A stretch of DNA of 64,000 bases from Lithodes maja (taxonomy: Eukaryota; Arthropoda; Malacostraca; Decapoda; Lithodidae). The translations under genes were made by a program, and so were the position numbers. The DNA lies in the NCBI GenBank assembly GCA_037953745.1, contig JBAKBP010000188.1:130001-194000 (forward strand), read 5' to 3'. Positions 40,656-53,647 of the stretch are shown piece by piece. Below the pieces are notes generated by a model. That model saw nothing but the letters and a program-made list of their open reading frames with translations. It had not been told where the DNA came from and did not search any database. Within the stretch, counting starts at the first letter, position 1, and each line of letters opens with the position of its first letter.

Positions 40656-40978
40656 AGATTAGCGCCTTCTGTACCTGTGACGTAATTTTTATTTGATTTC
40701 AGCTTCATTTAGAATTTTAGACGATTTGTTGAAGCTTAGGAAGGATGTGTGGCATGTAAAAGGATTTAATTCTATTTTTAACATCGTTCTTAATACTAAT
40801 AACCCCACAAATGAAATTAATGAAAGCATGTGTTTCTCCCAGGATTCGAACCCAGAATACCACATACAGAACTTACACGCTCTAATTGATGGGTAACGTC
40901 CTTTCCTAATCTGAAGAAAATCGTCTAATCATTGCCAGAATATAATATAACTGACGTCACCGGTACTGAATGGGTTAA
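40656..40978. mobile_element. TTAA MITE, partner of 35739-36067
   Basis: Ends at TTAA 40975-40978 after CGGTACTGAATGGG. It keeps the B-box-like block as GGATTCGAACCC (reverse orientation, about 40843). Confidence 0.7.
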
Positions 40979-41780
40979 CCTTTAAACGGCGAAGCTATGG
41001 TATTTGAAATGTACCGCCAGGCGAAGGTATTTTGGTTCATTCCAGACGAAAATAGTTATTTTACCATAAATATCGTTATTAATTATTCATATGCACCTAT
41101 GTTACGTTTAATATGAAGATATTAACATGTAACAACAATAAAACAAGTGAGAATAGTATTTGGGGAGTGAAAAAGACGTATTATTGCTGACCGATCGTAT
41201 CAGGAGGGGAGAGCCGGTGCAAAGTATATCCTCTCTCTCTCATTTCCCGAGCGATACTGACGTCTTACAAGTGAAGTCTCTCTGTTGCTAGGATCTCTAA
41301 CTGCCTCTCCTGTGACCCTGAGACCGCGGGCCCGAAATTCACGCCAAAAATTACCCGATAAAAGGGGGAATAGGAGGAAAAATAGGTGATAATTAACCCA
41401 CTGAGCACCAGGCAATAAAATATAAATGTACACTCCAGGCCCGGCAGGTTGTCAAAACAAAATAACAATTCCAGAAAACACCTGGAATGGGTTAGAAATG
41501 AAGGAAAAAACACAAAATAACGATCCCCTAGATCATTAAGGGGTCCTACGGGGCGCAAAAACAGGTTTTTGCGTGCTCACGTGCACGCGGCTGGACTTTG
41601 AGGATTTTCAACCACCTGCATGGTTGCGTGGGATACTTATGCAGTTCCCATACAAATCTGAGCCCTCTAGGTGCCATAGGACCGGATTAATTAACCATGA
41701 CGCACCCTATGCAGCTCTGGGGTATAGCATTACATACATTGCCTACGCATAACGTGCATCTCTGGTACTCGAGGGGTTAA
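40975..41780. mobile_element. TTAA MITE (M1-related), partner of 34928-35735
   Basis: TTAACCTTTAAACGGCGAAG left; GGTACTCGAGGGGTTAA right. Confidence 0.8.
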
Positions 41781-41937
41781 GGGGGGGGGTTAAAATGAGG
41801 GGAAAGGGGGGGAGGTTTGGACACATGTAGAGGAGTGATAGGAGGTATGGAGGGGAATGATCTCACTTAATCACATATTGCTTTGTTTTGAGTGCCAGTG
41901 GGGTCTTTTGAAAGGCATTTTTGTTATGCCTAATCTC

Positions 41938-42358
41938 TTAACTCTTTGGCTGCGGGGTGTTTTGGGCTATTTAGGGCATATTCAGGCACTCCTGAATGAT
42001 GAATCAAGCATCTGCATTAAATTAACTGTATTCTACCGAAAACTAGGCAAAAATAGCTTCAAAATGAGACCAGAACGGGCCTCGTACGTGGTCTGGTTCA
42101 CCCGCAGCGGTGGTATTGAAACGCGGGAAACCCGCTATTTGTTAGCACTCGCTCGCTTGGCAACACTGTTGTGAGAGGCAGAGAGAGACCCGCGCGAGAC
42201 ACAGTCTATCTCAGTGGGCCGCTCGCTGCTCTGAGGAACGGAGGTGGGCCCCTCACGCTCCCGCCCACTGACACTCGATTTTTACAGGTTTTTGAAGCCT
42301 GGAAATTGCTGTAAATTGCCAGGACGTTCCAGAACGTCACCAGCAGCGAAAGGGTTAA
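41938..42358. mobile_element. TTAA MITE, partner of 34347-34774
   Basis: TTAACTCTTTGGCTGCGGGG left and CAGCAGCGAAAGGGTTAA right. Both TTAA sites are intact here. Confidence 0.82.
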
Positions 42359-42429
42359 GATTCCCGGCGCCTTCGGCCAGTAAAATCTCTTACGAGTCTC
42401 GACGGCTTTCCCGGGTTCAAGGTCTCCCT

Positions 42430-42525
42430 TTAACCCGGGAAAGTGTAAGAGTTTTTTTTTCTTGACTCCTGTCTCCCAAGTGTTTACGCCCATTATTTTT
42501 GATATTATATAACATCTGTCCCATT

Positions 42526-42564
<39 letters not shown>

Positions 42565-43332
42565 CTATATTCCAACTTACTTCCTCTCGGGCATAGGCTG
42601 AGAGCCTTAACATTCACCGCTTTACAATGAACAGTGAAGCCCGTGAGGTCTTGTTCCAGTCTAGGGAGTGAGACATGTGAAGCACGTAGAGTACAACGAG
42701 CACCTGCCATCTTGCCTTCACATGAGGCACGGTGCTCACTCATGGCCCGAAACGACCCCATCTCTGAAGCCACCTTGTTCCCGTGCTTCACTGTCTCACC
42801 CCCTACACTCGGACTCTCACACTTACACACACACAACGCCACCTGTTGAGCAGATAACTCACCAGGCATTGCAACCCTATAGCATATTTTGAATATAGGA
42901 ATATTCATACAGTGCTATTTAATCAGGGAACAATGAGGGTATTTTATTGACGTTTCGGTGGGCTTGTGGTAATGCACTGATACCAGGTACAGCACAAATT
43001 CCATCCCAATAATATCTTCCCATTGATACATCGGGATTTGAACCCGGGACCTTTGGATTACCAGGCCAGTGGCAAGACCACTCCACCACACCTCCCCTAA
43101 ATAAGACCTTTCGCTCCATTTCTGTCAATTTTATGACCATTCGTGCCAATTAGGTGTCGATGTTTTCCTGGCGATCGATCGGTAGCGTGCCTGCAATTTA
43201 GGGGGAAACCGACCTACGGCCGGAACAATTTTCCACCGAAAAATGCACACATTTATTTTAAAAGGGGGTTCTTGTGGGTATCTTTTAAAGCTTGATGGAG
43301 GCCTAGTGAGCAAACGGAAAACCTCCCCTTAA
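42430..43332. mobile_element. TTAA MITE, partner of 33950-34289, with a SINE inside
   Basis: Bounded by TTAA at 42430-42433 and 43329-43332 (CCTCCCCTTAA). The 570-bp excess over the left arm is the SINE at 42527-43099. Confidence 0.72.
42527..43099 (-). mobile_element. tRNA-derived SINE (copy 2, right arm only)
   Basis: Reverse orientation: a poly-T run (42527-42564), then the body shared with copy 1, the B box as GGATTTGAACCC (about 43032) and the head ending CCACACCTCCCCT. The left arm at 34165-34190 lacks it. Confidence 0.88.
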
Positions 43333-43695
43333 GAGGACGTTATTTTAAGTAAATATGTATATTTATATTATTACCAGTATATCTATATCTGTCTATCTAT
43401 CTATCTATATATATATATAGAGAGAGAGAGAGATAGATAGATATATTTGTTTTTTTCCCTAGACCTATATAAAGCATTAAAAACATCCCAAAACATTCCA
43501 TATAAATTTGCAAATTTATATCGATCGCCATGAAAAATCGACCTCTAAATGGCACGAAAGGTCTTAATATTGACAAGGAAATGGGCGAAATTCTTAAAAT
43601 TTAGAAAGTAATGGCCCTAAACATAAAGAAAAAGGAGGGTTTAAAAACAGACAAATACTTCCCCTAATAACGCCTGCTGGTCAAGGTGCCAACTT

Positions 43696-44413
43696 TTAAG
43701 GGGGGTCACCGTTTTTTTATTATCTTTCTCTCCTTTTCTCTTTTTCCCTGGCTTGTATCCATTCGGCCACATTCAGCCAACTGTTTTAAGACGCTTATCC
43801 CCATCCAGGTGTCGATTTCTTCCTGGCGAGCGATAGCAAGCAAGCATTGTATGGAGATAACCGGCTTCGCCGGAGACATTTTTCTATCGAAAAATGTACA
43901 AATTTAGCTTGCTGTCAAACAAATAATATATATATATATGCTGGCTCGCTACCGTTCGACAGGAACATATTGACACCTGGATGCGTGTAAACGTCTTAAA
44001 ACAGTAGGCTGAATATGGGGCCGAATTGAAACAAGCCAAAGAGAGAGGGAGAGAAAGAGAAAAAAAAGCGAGGTGGGCTCCCTTAAGAAGCCCATTTATA
44101 TTTATCGTCCACAACCCGTATTGGGAATGATCATGCCAAGGTCTCCCATCCTCTCTGGCTTAAGGGAGCCCACCTCACTTTTTTTCTCTTTCTCTCCCTC
44201 TCTCTTTGGCTTGTTTTAATTCGGCCCCATTCAGCCTACTGTTTTAAGACGTTTACACGCATCCAGGTGTCAATATTTTCCAGGAAGAAATCGACATCTG
44301 GGTGGGGATAAACGTCTTAAAACAGTTGGCTGAATGGGGCCGAATGGATACAAGCCAGGGAAAGAGAGAAAAGGAGAGAAAGATAAAAAAAAAAAACGGT
44401 GACCCCCCCTTAA
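43696..44413. mobile_element. Large TTAA fold-back element, partner of 32735-33446
   Basis: TTAAGGGGGGTCACCG left and CGGTGACCCCCCCTTAA right, with the same inner fold-back near 44075-44175. Confidence 0.85.
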
Positions 44414-44635
44414 CCCCTTCTGTACCCAAGACGTCTTTTTCATTTAGTTCTTGCTATATTTAGGCGAATTTGTTGCAAATTTGTAATTTTTTGAAGGATC
44501 TGTGGTAACAAAAAGGGTTACGTGAGATAGTTTGAAGCCTGTTAATTGCTGGAGGTCCCTTTTTAACTGAATTAAATCGTCTAATAGTAACCAGTATCAA
44601 TTTAAGAGGACGGCACCGGTACAGAAGGGGGTAAC
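44410..44635. mobile_element. TTAA fold-back MITE, partner of 32513-32738
   Basis: TTAACCCCTTCTGTACCCAA left; CACCGGTACAGAAGGGGGTAA right. It abuts the satellite-bearing element. Confidence 0.8.
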
Positions 44636-45271
44636 CCATTCAGTACCAGGGACGTCCTTTTGATCATATTCTGGCAACTGTTAGACGATTGTGTTCAGCT
44701 TCGAAAGGACCTCTAGCAATATTAAGGCTTCAAACTATATCAATCAACCCTTTTAACTACCACAGATACTTCCCAAGCTGCATAATATCGTCGAAATATA
44801 GCTATAAATCCAACCCAACACACGTCACTGGTGCTGGAAGGGTTACGTCAGACTTTTAACTACCACAGATCCTTCCTAAGCTGCATAATATCGTGGAAAT
44901 ATAGCAAGAAATATCATCCAACCCACGTCGCTGGTACTGGAAGGGTTACGTCAGACTTTTAACTACCACAGATCCTTCCCAAGCTGCATAATATCGTCGA
45001 CAAATAACTATAAATATCTCAATCAACCCTCTTAACTATCACAGATCCTTCCCAAGCTGCATAATATTGTCGAAAAATAACTATAAATATCTCAATCAAC
45101 CCTCTTAACTATCACAGATCCTTCCCAAGCTGCATAATATTGTCGAGAAATAGTTATAAATATCTCAATCAACCCTCTTAACTACCACAGATCCTTCCCA
45201 AGCTGCATAACATCGTGGAAATATAGCTATAAATAACATCCAATCCACGTCGCTGGTACTGAAAGGGTTAC
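44631..45271. mobile_element. MITE-like element with one 103-bp unit, partner of 29095-32517
   Basis: GTAACCCATTCAGTACCAGG left; CTGGTACTGAAAGGGTTAC right. One 103-bp unit (44847-44950) and about three 73-bp units. This is the contracted or ancestral form of the left-arm array. Confidence 0.8.
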
Positions 45272-45299
45272 GTAATCAGACACTCGCGGTAGCGGTTTG

Positions 45300-45790
45300 T
45301 TTACAGTTATAATGAGTATGTGTACCGGAGCCAGCCTTGAGAGGAGTCACTTTCGCTCGGTGGCCAGGAATAACTTAAAGGCTATTAAGAATGTTGGGCC
45401 GATCTCCGAGGCGGTCCGGGATATGGGTGGGTTGCTGAACCAACTGCTCTAGGTCATTTAGGATAGAAAAGACGTAGGTTTGTTCACCAGGTTAGTCAGT
45501 AGTATGAGAGGATAGCCATTGGCGATGGTGAATGTTGAAATCTCCTAAGATGGAGATTTCTGAGGAAGGAGAAATGGATAGAATGTGTTCCACTTTAGAG
45601 TTTAGTTAGTCAAAGAATTTGGGAAAGTCGGTAGAGTTAGGGGACAGATAGACAGCACAGAAATATTTAGTATGAGAATGACAGGATAGTTTGAGCCATA
45701 CAATTGAGAATTCAGAGGAGTTGAAATCGGGAACACGAGAGCAAGTGAGTTTGTTGTGCACATAATGCACAACATATGCCTTTGACTTTG
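45300..45790 (-). pseudogene. LINE endonuclease fragment, partner of 28560-29050
   Basis: Reverse-complement copy of the APE-type endonuclease remnant, with the GDFN block near 45545. Broken by further changes, such as a stop in the LNSKVE region. Confidence 0.78.
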
Positions 45791-46937
45791 AAACTAGGAT
45801 AGAGAAAGTATCAGTTTAGATCATTTAAGATTATTCACCTCATTAGTTTGGCAATTCAAATATGCATCCAATTAAGTGTCATTTAGGATAAACCGATCTT
45901 CGGTTGGGACATTTTTCTACCAAAAACTGTGCATATTTAGCTTGAAGGGGGTGTGGGGCCATTTTTCTTAGTTTGAAGGGAGTTTTGGGGAGGCGTTTCT
46001 CATAGTCTAGGGAGAAAACCATAACAGCATGGTTCAAATATGGATGGATTTGTTAAAACCCATATATAATAATAATGAAACTATCTATCTGTACATCTAT
46101 TAACGGACACCTTATTCCCCTTTATGAGGGTGGTCATACACAAAATGCCTCCAACCAGACGTGTCCCTTGTCAGAAAGACAACCCGTACCAGTTTATTTA
46201 AGGACTAACAGGATTAACTACTCAACTTGGGGTCCGTCCAACTCTGAGGTCCTCTACTGTATGTATATTTTAGCCCTATTTTTCTACAGTGGTGTGCGGG
46301 TAGTGTAACGATCTCTCTTCTTATTACTGTTGTTACACATATACACACATCGGTATTAATTAAACTCCCAATGCTCTCTTTGCTTGTAGGTTTATTGATG
46401 TCCTTATTGTTACTGCTTTACAACACACTGTATACACACACACACACACACCCTCACGACTAGACCGGTATGCGTAGGTCTACCGTCGTTCGTGGCTGGG
46501 CCATGACTGCCTGACCAGGGGTGCCTCAAAGCACCCTCGATTTCAAACATGCTGACTCGTACATGAATGTACACACACGCTCACGTGTGCGTACGTACAT
46601 ATAGGCCTATTTGGACAGAGGGGCCTTGTCTGTGGTTTACCGGTTTAGGAGGGGAAACAGTGTTTCTGCCCTCAGACTCCTAAAATAATCTCAGAGAATC
46701 CCAAAGTCTCTAAATCTCCATAAGTCCCAAAGTCTCTAAATGCATTCACTAATTATTCATAAAACTACTATTACAGTAGTCCATCCACTAACCTGCTTCA
46801 CCCTTAGGTAAGCAGTATTGATTTACATATGGTTTATTCCCCTAGACAGGTTCCCGACCAAAGCTGACGAGTCCCATGCACCCGGATTATTATAAGGTTG
46901 TCTCCCCTAAATGGTTTGCCGAGCAAAGCTAATGAGT
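45791..46937. other. Right-arm sequence matching 27434-28560; no gene found
   Basis: No supported coding frame. A (CA)n tract lies at 46435-46451. Confidence 0.55.
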
Positions 46938-49900
46938 GTTATGCCCTGTTTTTCTACAGGTTTAACTTGGGTAATGTGAGTTCTAAATTGACTGGGTATA
47001 TAAGGCTGCATGCACAATACAAGATATGAGGAATAGAGAACACAAAGAAACACATGGTAGCAAGTTACATGATCACGTTTATTGATATACCACTGCAGAA
47101 TACTTGTGTAAGACAATACAATAGAATTGAACAACACTAGCATAAGTGGATCTGGATGGAGCCTAGTCTCCCACTTCCAACGTTCAGGTATTAATATTCT
47201 GATCACTGGCTTCGATTCCACAGGTTTATATACCGAAGACCATCAATGTTACTTATAGATTAATATTAACTGTTAGATTTATTACTGGTAGCTCTGGTGC
47301 ACAAGTAGTAGTTCACAGACTAGATTAGACACGCGTATTTTAGAGCACAGGAATTCTAGTAACCTCAGGGGGTACTGATCTAAGTTTTATATCCTTGTCT
47401 CAGAAATACATAGAACGCAAATCAGTGGGCGAACGTTAGATATCACTAGAGTTTTAATATCTGAATAAGGTAATTACGAGAGTCAAGGTCGCCTGTTAAT
47501 TAAAGAGCACTGATCGCTTAGTACGTCCCAAATGGAATGGTTAAGTATGAATTACACTGGGCAAGGTCTTAGCCACTTCGTAGAAATATTAATTAGTGAA
47601 TCTCTAAACAGCACAGTAATATGTAGTACTGCTAAAGGGAATCTTGGGTAGTATCTGATGGGTCTGGTCCTGGTTATCTTGCGTCCATGATGTTGGGGGC
47701 TAACGACTGGTTCCGCGGCCGTCCAGGGGGGCCATATGTGTGAAGTTCTCAAATACGTGGGCAGGTCCTTCTATCCAAATCTGCCACGGAGTCTGCCGGC
47801 TCTGGGATCTCACTCCGGAACAACACATGGGCAGAGCTAGAAGTTAACTGCAGGGTAGTGACCCCTGGTTGGTGTCTAGCTTTCAACTGATTTGACTGGG
47901 GGCGGGAGTTAGATTTATAGGCTCGGTTCTGGACCCTGTAGACAGTAGGGATCTCGAGTCTTATGGACTTAATTGAGCTCTCAATAGATATGGGGACTAG
48001 GTAAGATGGTATTTACTGTTGTGGCACAGGGCTATAGGAAGCCTTTATATTTTCATATAACTGAGCCTTAGTAAGAGGTACTATTTTGGCTATACTGGAC
48101 GTATTTAGGGGAGAGAGACTGGATCTACTTTGCGAGGAGGATGGGGACAGCTGTGATAGGAGTGTCTCTCTAGATTGTTCAATCTTCATTCTATGGTATA
48201 GCTGAGGTGCTAATTTAGTGATCAGAGCATGCAAGAAAGGTAAATGGTTTATTGTGAGTTAATAGAGGTTAGTAAAGGTGTTAGTCATGCATGGTTAGTT
48301 CATTGATAGGAAGAATTCCTGTGCTACCTGGCAATGACTCGAAAGTCAAAACAGGGGCCAGGTATACCTCCGCGGAGGTGGGTGTCTCTCTCCTCGGGTG
48401 GGCAAAAAGGGGGAGCTGGGCGCCCTCTCTCTGTGATAGTCGTCCGGCGGCTGTGGCTAGGGGCTTGCCATATCACCAGTGTTTGTAATAACCCTCTGTG
48501 TATGAGACAGATGTGGGTGTCCTTAATACCAAAACCGAAGGTGCCTTAGCTAGCTGGTTTTACTCGGCTGGTTGTTAATTGTAGGGTTTGCTGGATGTGG
48601 TGGAGACTGGGTTGCTAACTCTGCCACATTTATCTGGAAGTATGGCAATAGAAGTTAGTTACTGGCGGGGCGGCTAGCCTCGCACCGACGATCATTGGGT
48701 GCAGGGTTGTGAATGTGTTGTAAGAGAATAGATGGCATGCAAGGGGCTAGTAAAGTTCTAATGTTGTTCTGGCCTACTAAGTGAAGGTAGGCTGGATAGG
48801 AGTATATATATAAAAGGTTGGAGAGCGTTAGCAACGGACAATTCAAGGATCTTCAAGAGGTATGAGAGAGAGGCTAGGTCGGACAAGAGTCGAGAAGCGC
48901 GGGTGTCTTAATGAGAGGGGGGGGGGGGAGTTCAAGGGCTACAGGGAAATTTTGCCCCTAAGGTCCCTGGGCATGGGGGTGGCATTAGACTACAATTGAT
49001 ATGGAAGTTTGAAAAAGGCAGTAGAATACGTTAGCCAAATGCTACCGGGGAATGCAACTATGGGGTGGTATATGAGTCTGGAAAAGATAGAGTTATGTGA
49101 TCAGTCCGAGGGTTATGGATATTATTAGTTGGCCCTGGGAACTGCATTTTCTATTAAATATAAATATACCAACAACAGCGGCAGTTCGTAGGGGTACTTA
49201 GTTATTGTTTCGGGGTACTTATGACAGATACTGGTAACCAGGTTATCTTATACAATCTCTGGTTGGGGTAAGAGGTGTAAGACACGAAGTAAATTGGCGT
49301 AGTGTGGACTGTGGATACGAAGGAGGCAAGGGGAAGACGTATGACAATTGTGGAAAGTAAATGGAAAAAGGTGAACACAATGGCGGATAAAAATACTTAA
49401 CCTAAGGATTGCATACATCGAGGAACGATGACATTATAGTCGTCGTCCTAATAAGGTGATGAAACCTGGTTGATCTGTACTTGGCACAATACGACACAAG
49501 GACAGTGCCGCTATGTCGCATCAATGCTGGTGGCAGTTAATATTATAGACTTAGTTACTAGAGGAACAATGCAAGGGGCGACTGAGCACGGGTTACATAT
49601 ATCTATACTCGTCATGGAAAATGATATACGAGGTCTAGGGACAAGCGTGGGTGTTTAAACTTCTAAGATATATAACATCTACTTCTCGGATGTAAGAACA
49701 TACATAGATATAATTATGGCTGTCTGATGTGTTGGCATTGGCTCAACGTCGGGACAGGGCATGGGTGTTTTTAATATGAATGTATATTCCTGTTCATCAT
49801 CTTTGTAGTTAAGAGTGTAGGACACGAGAGGGTTAGTGTACGTGAGGTGTGGAAAATGGTCAGTTTAGAAAAGGTAAATGGGTGCGTCCCGGAGCTGTTT

Positions 49901-50036
49901 AGCCCTGCGGGGTTGGGCCTGTCTGAAATGGCTGGCTCGGTCAGCTGGTCCTTTTGTTCTGTGGACCTTTCCTTTGGTGTTTCTGTGTGGTGTTCGTTCG
50001 TGGCTTCTGTGGTGGGCTTCTCGTTCTGGGGCATTT
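46938..50036. mobile_element. 3.1 kb unclassified insertion, right arm only
   Basis: It is flanked by TAATGAGT at 46930-46937 and 50037-50044. The left arm has the site once (ACTCATTA, 27434-27441), so this is a precise insertion with an 8-bp target duplication. The ends (GTTATGCCCTG and, reversed, AAAATGCCCCAG) are only weakly inverted. The longest frames are about 110 residues and none resembles a transposase, so it is probably non-autonomous. An 8-bp duplication fits hAT- or P-like elements; the family is undetermined. It has a G-run at 48918-48931. Confidence 0.75.
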
Positions 50037-50114
50037 TAATGAGTCCCATTAATAATCCCCAAAATTCCAAACAATATGATGTAAGCCTTCAAGCTACGAT
50101 GATACCTTTATCCC

Positions 50115-50310
50115 TATTATTCTGACCGCCACTTCATTATTCTGACTAGCATTACATTATTCTGGAAAACATTACAATATTCAGTGTCATTACATTATTC
50201 TGAATGCCATTAAAATATTCTGAATGCCATTACATTATGCTGGCAACCTTTACATTATTCTGGCAACCATTACATTATTCTCACTGTTATTACATTATTG
50301 TCTTTACTTT
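50115..50310. repeat. About 20-bp degenerate tandem repeat, partner of 27170-27365
   Basis: Units of the type ATTACATTATTCTGGCAACC on the plus strand. Confidence 0.88.
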
Positions 50311-50657
50311 AGGTAGGCCATTTTTAAACCAACAGAGAACAAACCATCATAACACCTTCAGCACGATGACGTAATTGTCATCTTATTCTGAATCTCATTA
50401 GTGATAGGAGTAACTCAAACGTAACTTTTTCGATAACGCATCTTTATTTCTTTGCTGGATGAAGTTGGTTCTACTGATGATGACTATGATGATGATTAAC
50501 GAACAATGTAACCAGTCATGTTACGTGCTATCAATATCTCCCCACCCTAGTTAGTTAGTTAAAATAGGACTTCAGAGGCTATCAGGATTGGAGCCCCTTT
50601 TCGAGAACTCCAGTCCATTCCCCACCCTAGTGACCCTACACAACATATCCTGGACAC

Positions 50658-50940
50658 TTAAGGGGACATCACACATAGCAGAACCGGAGCCTGAATGCTG
50701 CCTGAACAGCGTTCTGACAGCGTTCACGTAGCGGATCGGGTATATTCTGGCAATGTGCTCCCTCATTCTTGTAAGGTCGGTTGTGGTTCTGGGGAGGCGG
50801 CAAAATATTACCGCTGCACTAAAATTTGGCCTAACGCTGCCTGAATGTTTAGTGGTCGGTCCGTGATCGAGCTGGGTTCTGATACGTCGGGCAGCATTCT
50901 GTCTCATTCAGGCACATTCGTTCATATCCATAAACTAATT
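50658..50940 (+). mobile_element. Family C element, partner of 26240-26518
   Basis: Starts TTAAGGGGACATCACACATA, then repeated CTGAATGCTGCCTGAA-type motifs. Confidence 0.55.
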
Positions 50941-51305
50941 CATAAAGCAGTTATCCATCATATACTACAATTTCGTAATTTTCTTCTTTAAACATCGTGA
51001 CCTCGAGGATCCTTTAGAAAACAGAGCCGCAAGTTATTTGTGTACATTTCTCATTATTATCTGCTTTCTCTGTCTCTTACTTATATTTCTATCTACTGTA
51101 TTTATTTTTATCTCCCTTTTTTTTATCAGCGCTTACATTTTATATTTGGTCTCTGTGGAATCTGTGAATCATTTCTGATTTGATGGGCTAAAAAATTAAA
51201 TTACTCCACTTACACACATAATGAGCAAAATTGAATGGCGAAGCACAATAGTGTTACCTTTTATGCAATCTGCCGCGCAAGACACGTCAGAGACATAAAA
51301 TTATC

Positions 51306-51932
51306 TTAACCCGGGAACTGCCGGGAGACTCTTAAGAGTTCCCCCGGCGGACTGCGGGAAGACTCTTGAGAGTAAGTAAAATAAAAAATCAACTTTTGAC
51401 ATCGAAAAAAAAAAAATATATATTTTTATTTTTTTATTTTTTTATTTTTTTTTTGGCCCCTGGGCCATGCAAAATCTCAGTCCTCTACCTCCCCTCCTTC
51501 CCCACTTTCCTCCTCACCTATTTTCCCTATTATTCCCTTATTCTGAGGTATATTTTTGTGCTAACATTAGCGAGTTGCAAGCAGGGTGTTGTCATCACTG
51601 ATGGCAAGCGAGTGCAAGAGAGAGAGAGAGAGTATCGATCGACTGTGTCTCAGTGGTCTTGGGGGAAATTGGCGGGAAAGCAGTTTGCCTCACCCATACA
51701 TTATACAACTCGCGGGCTATATCTCCGATTTTGACCATCCAAACGCTGTTTTCACTCGTTTTATTGTTGTTTCAGGTTAATACCTTTATAATCAACCCAT
51801 AATAGGCGCATATGGATAATTATTAATGCTATTTATTAATGGTACAATGAATATTTTAGTGACGGAAACACCTCAAATACGTCAGCACAGGGGGACGTTT
51901 TCAATTACCCCCATGCGCACTTGTTAGGTTAA
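51306..51932 (+). mobile_element. TTAA MITE, family M1 (right arm only)
   Basis: TTAA at 51306-51309 and 51929-51932 with M1 ends (TTAACCCGGGAACTGC; GCGCACTTGTTAGG). The left arm has the single unfilled TTAA at 25854-25857 in CTCTTAAGATAA. Confidence 0.92.
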
Positions 51933-51965
51933 GAGTTATCATACCGGTATATATATATATTGTAA

Positions 51966-52362
51966 CCGCAGTAGCAGAAGTAGCAGAGAGGAGGCAGAGA
52001 GAGACAGAGGCGACCTACCTTATTCTACACCGATAGCAGCTGGTGTCCAGTTTCGTCAAGCACCACCCGTGGGAGTCTATGCACGTGGTGTAGGCATGGG
52101 ACCCCTTCACCCACCTGCACACGTGGAGCATATAGGCGTGGGAAGATCTATGTTCCCACGACAGGAGGCCTCTATCTGATATTCCGTGTGACTCTGCTGT
52201 ATAAGACTAGTGTGACACCAAGTTTCTTGCCAAAAATAGCGATTAGGCAGGAGATGTATGTGGGGAGGGAAGAGTTGAGAGTTAGTACCTGTTGGAGAGC
52301 CCGACGAGGCAGAGGTGGGAGAAGTGCTCCTGTTCACGCTGGTCTGGGTACACCCCTGGACA

Positions 52363-52365
<3 letters not shown>
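51966..52365. other. Sequence outside the inverted repeat; nothing recognised
   Basis: Begins with GTAGCAGAAGTAGCAGAGAG. No reliable ORF or repeat match within the window. Confidence 0.45.
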
Positions 52366-52399
<34 letters not shown>

Positions 52400-52933
52400 T
52401 ATTCCAACTTACTTCCTCTCGGGCATAGGCTGAGAGCCTTAACATTCACCGCTTTACAATGAACAGTGAAGCCCGTGAGGTCTTGTTCCAGTCTAGGGAG
52501 TGAGACATGTGAAGCACGTAGAGTACAACGAGCACCTGCCATCTTGCCTTCACATGAGGCACGGTGCTCACTCATGGCCCGAAACGACCCCATCTCTGAA
52601 GCCATCTCGTTCCCGTGCTTCACTGTCTCACCCTCTACACTCGGACTCTCACACTTACACACACACAACGCCACCTGTTGAGCAGATAACTCACCAGGCA
52701 TTGCACCCCTGTAGCATATTTTGAATATGGGAATATTCATACAGTGCTATTTAATCAGGGAACAATGAGGGTATTTTATTGACGTTTCGGTGGGCTTTGT
52801 GGTAATGCACTGATACTAGGTACAGCACAAATTCCATCCCAATAATATCTTCCCATTGATACATCGGGATTTGAACCCGGGACCTTTGGATTACCAGGCC
52901 AGTGGCAAGACCACTCCACCACACCTCCCCTAA
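52366..52933 (-). mobile_element. tRNA-derived SINE (copy 3)
   Basis: A poly-T run (52366-52396), the shared body, the B box as GGATTTGAACCC near 52866 and the head ending CCTCCCCT. It is very similar to copies 1 and 2. Confidence 0.88.
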
Positions 52934-53043
52934 ATGTGACGTGTTGTCTGCTGGCTTCTGTGTTAAGACAAGTAGGTATAGTGTACGGTTTGTCCTTTGA
53001 AGGGGAGATGAGACAGCATTGGTGCATTATTGTGTATGTGTAA
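52934..53043. other. Flank between the SINE and the 5' LTR
   Basis: 110 bp without a recognisable feature. Confidence 0.5.
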
Positions 53044-53647
53044 TGTGACGTTAACCACTCCGTTAGAACCGCATGGCTTGTCCTACAGTGACTCGCTAGG
53101 ATCGCCAGGACAGTGGATGTGGCTACAGTTTATGTATTAAGGTGTGCTTTATTTCCTATGAAAGCTCGTGTCATGGGCAGTCCAGAAAGGCTCTTTGTTT
53201 TCACCCATGTCAAGGCTTTATATATTTAATTGTAAAGTATATGCTTTATCCTTAACTAGTAATGATAGGATCAGAGAGAGAGAGAGAGTAGAACAGAGTG
53301 AGAGGGGGCGCGTAGTGTTTTGCTATACTCGATGACGTCATAGCTGGCTGGCCTCGTGGGGATTGGTTGAGGGAGTTCTTTACCATGCTTGGTGACGTAA
53401 TGTTTTGCTAGCTGCTTTGGTAGTGGTTAGAGGACTTGTTACCGCTTTTTTCCCACGCGGATCGACCTAGTGCTAGTATATATACAGGTCCCTCGCCACT
53501 CTCTCCCTCAGATCTGGTTTCTAGAACGCATCTCTCTTATCCCTTGATACCTGTTCCCCGCTCTACACCTGAGAATCTTTTCCTCTGCCTACCTCTCTCT
53601 TTTTCCATATCTTTCACCACCTTTTATTAATACCATATCCCCTCTGG

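Larger units (their letters stand above)
39495..51965 (-). repeat. Right arm of the giant inverted repeat
   Basis: Reverse complement of 25795-37217, starting immediately after the gap and ending in a short TA tract. Relative to the left arm it gains a SINE (42527-43099), a 3.1 kb insertion (46938-50036) and an M1 MITE (51306-51932). It has one unit instead of 28 of the 103-bp repeat and one instead of six of the 52-bp repeat. Confidence 0.93.

Noticed and set aside
47552..48549. ORFs of 60-73 residues in the 3.1 kb insertion
   Set aside because: Short, overlapping on both strands and without any recognisable motif.
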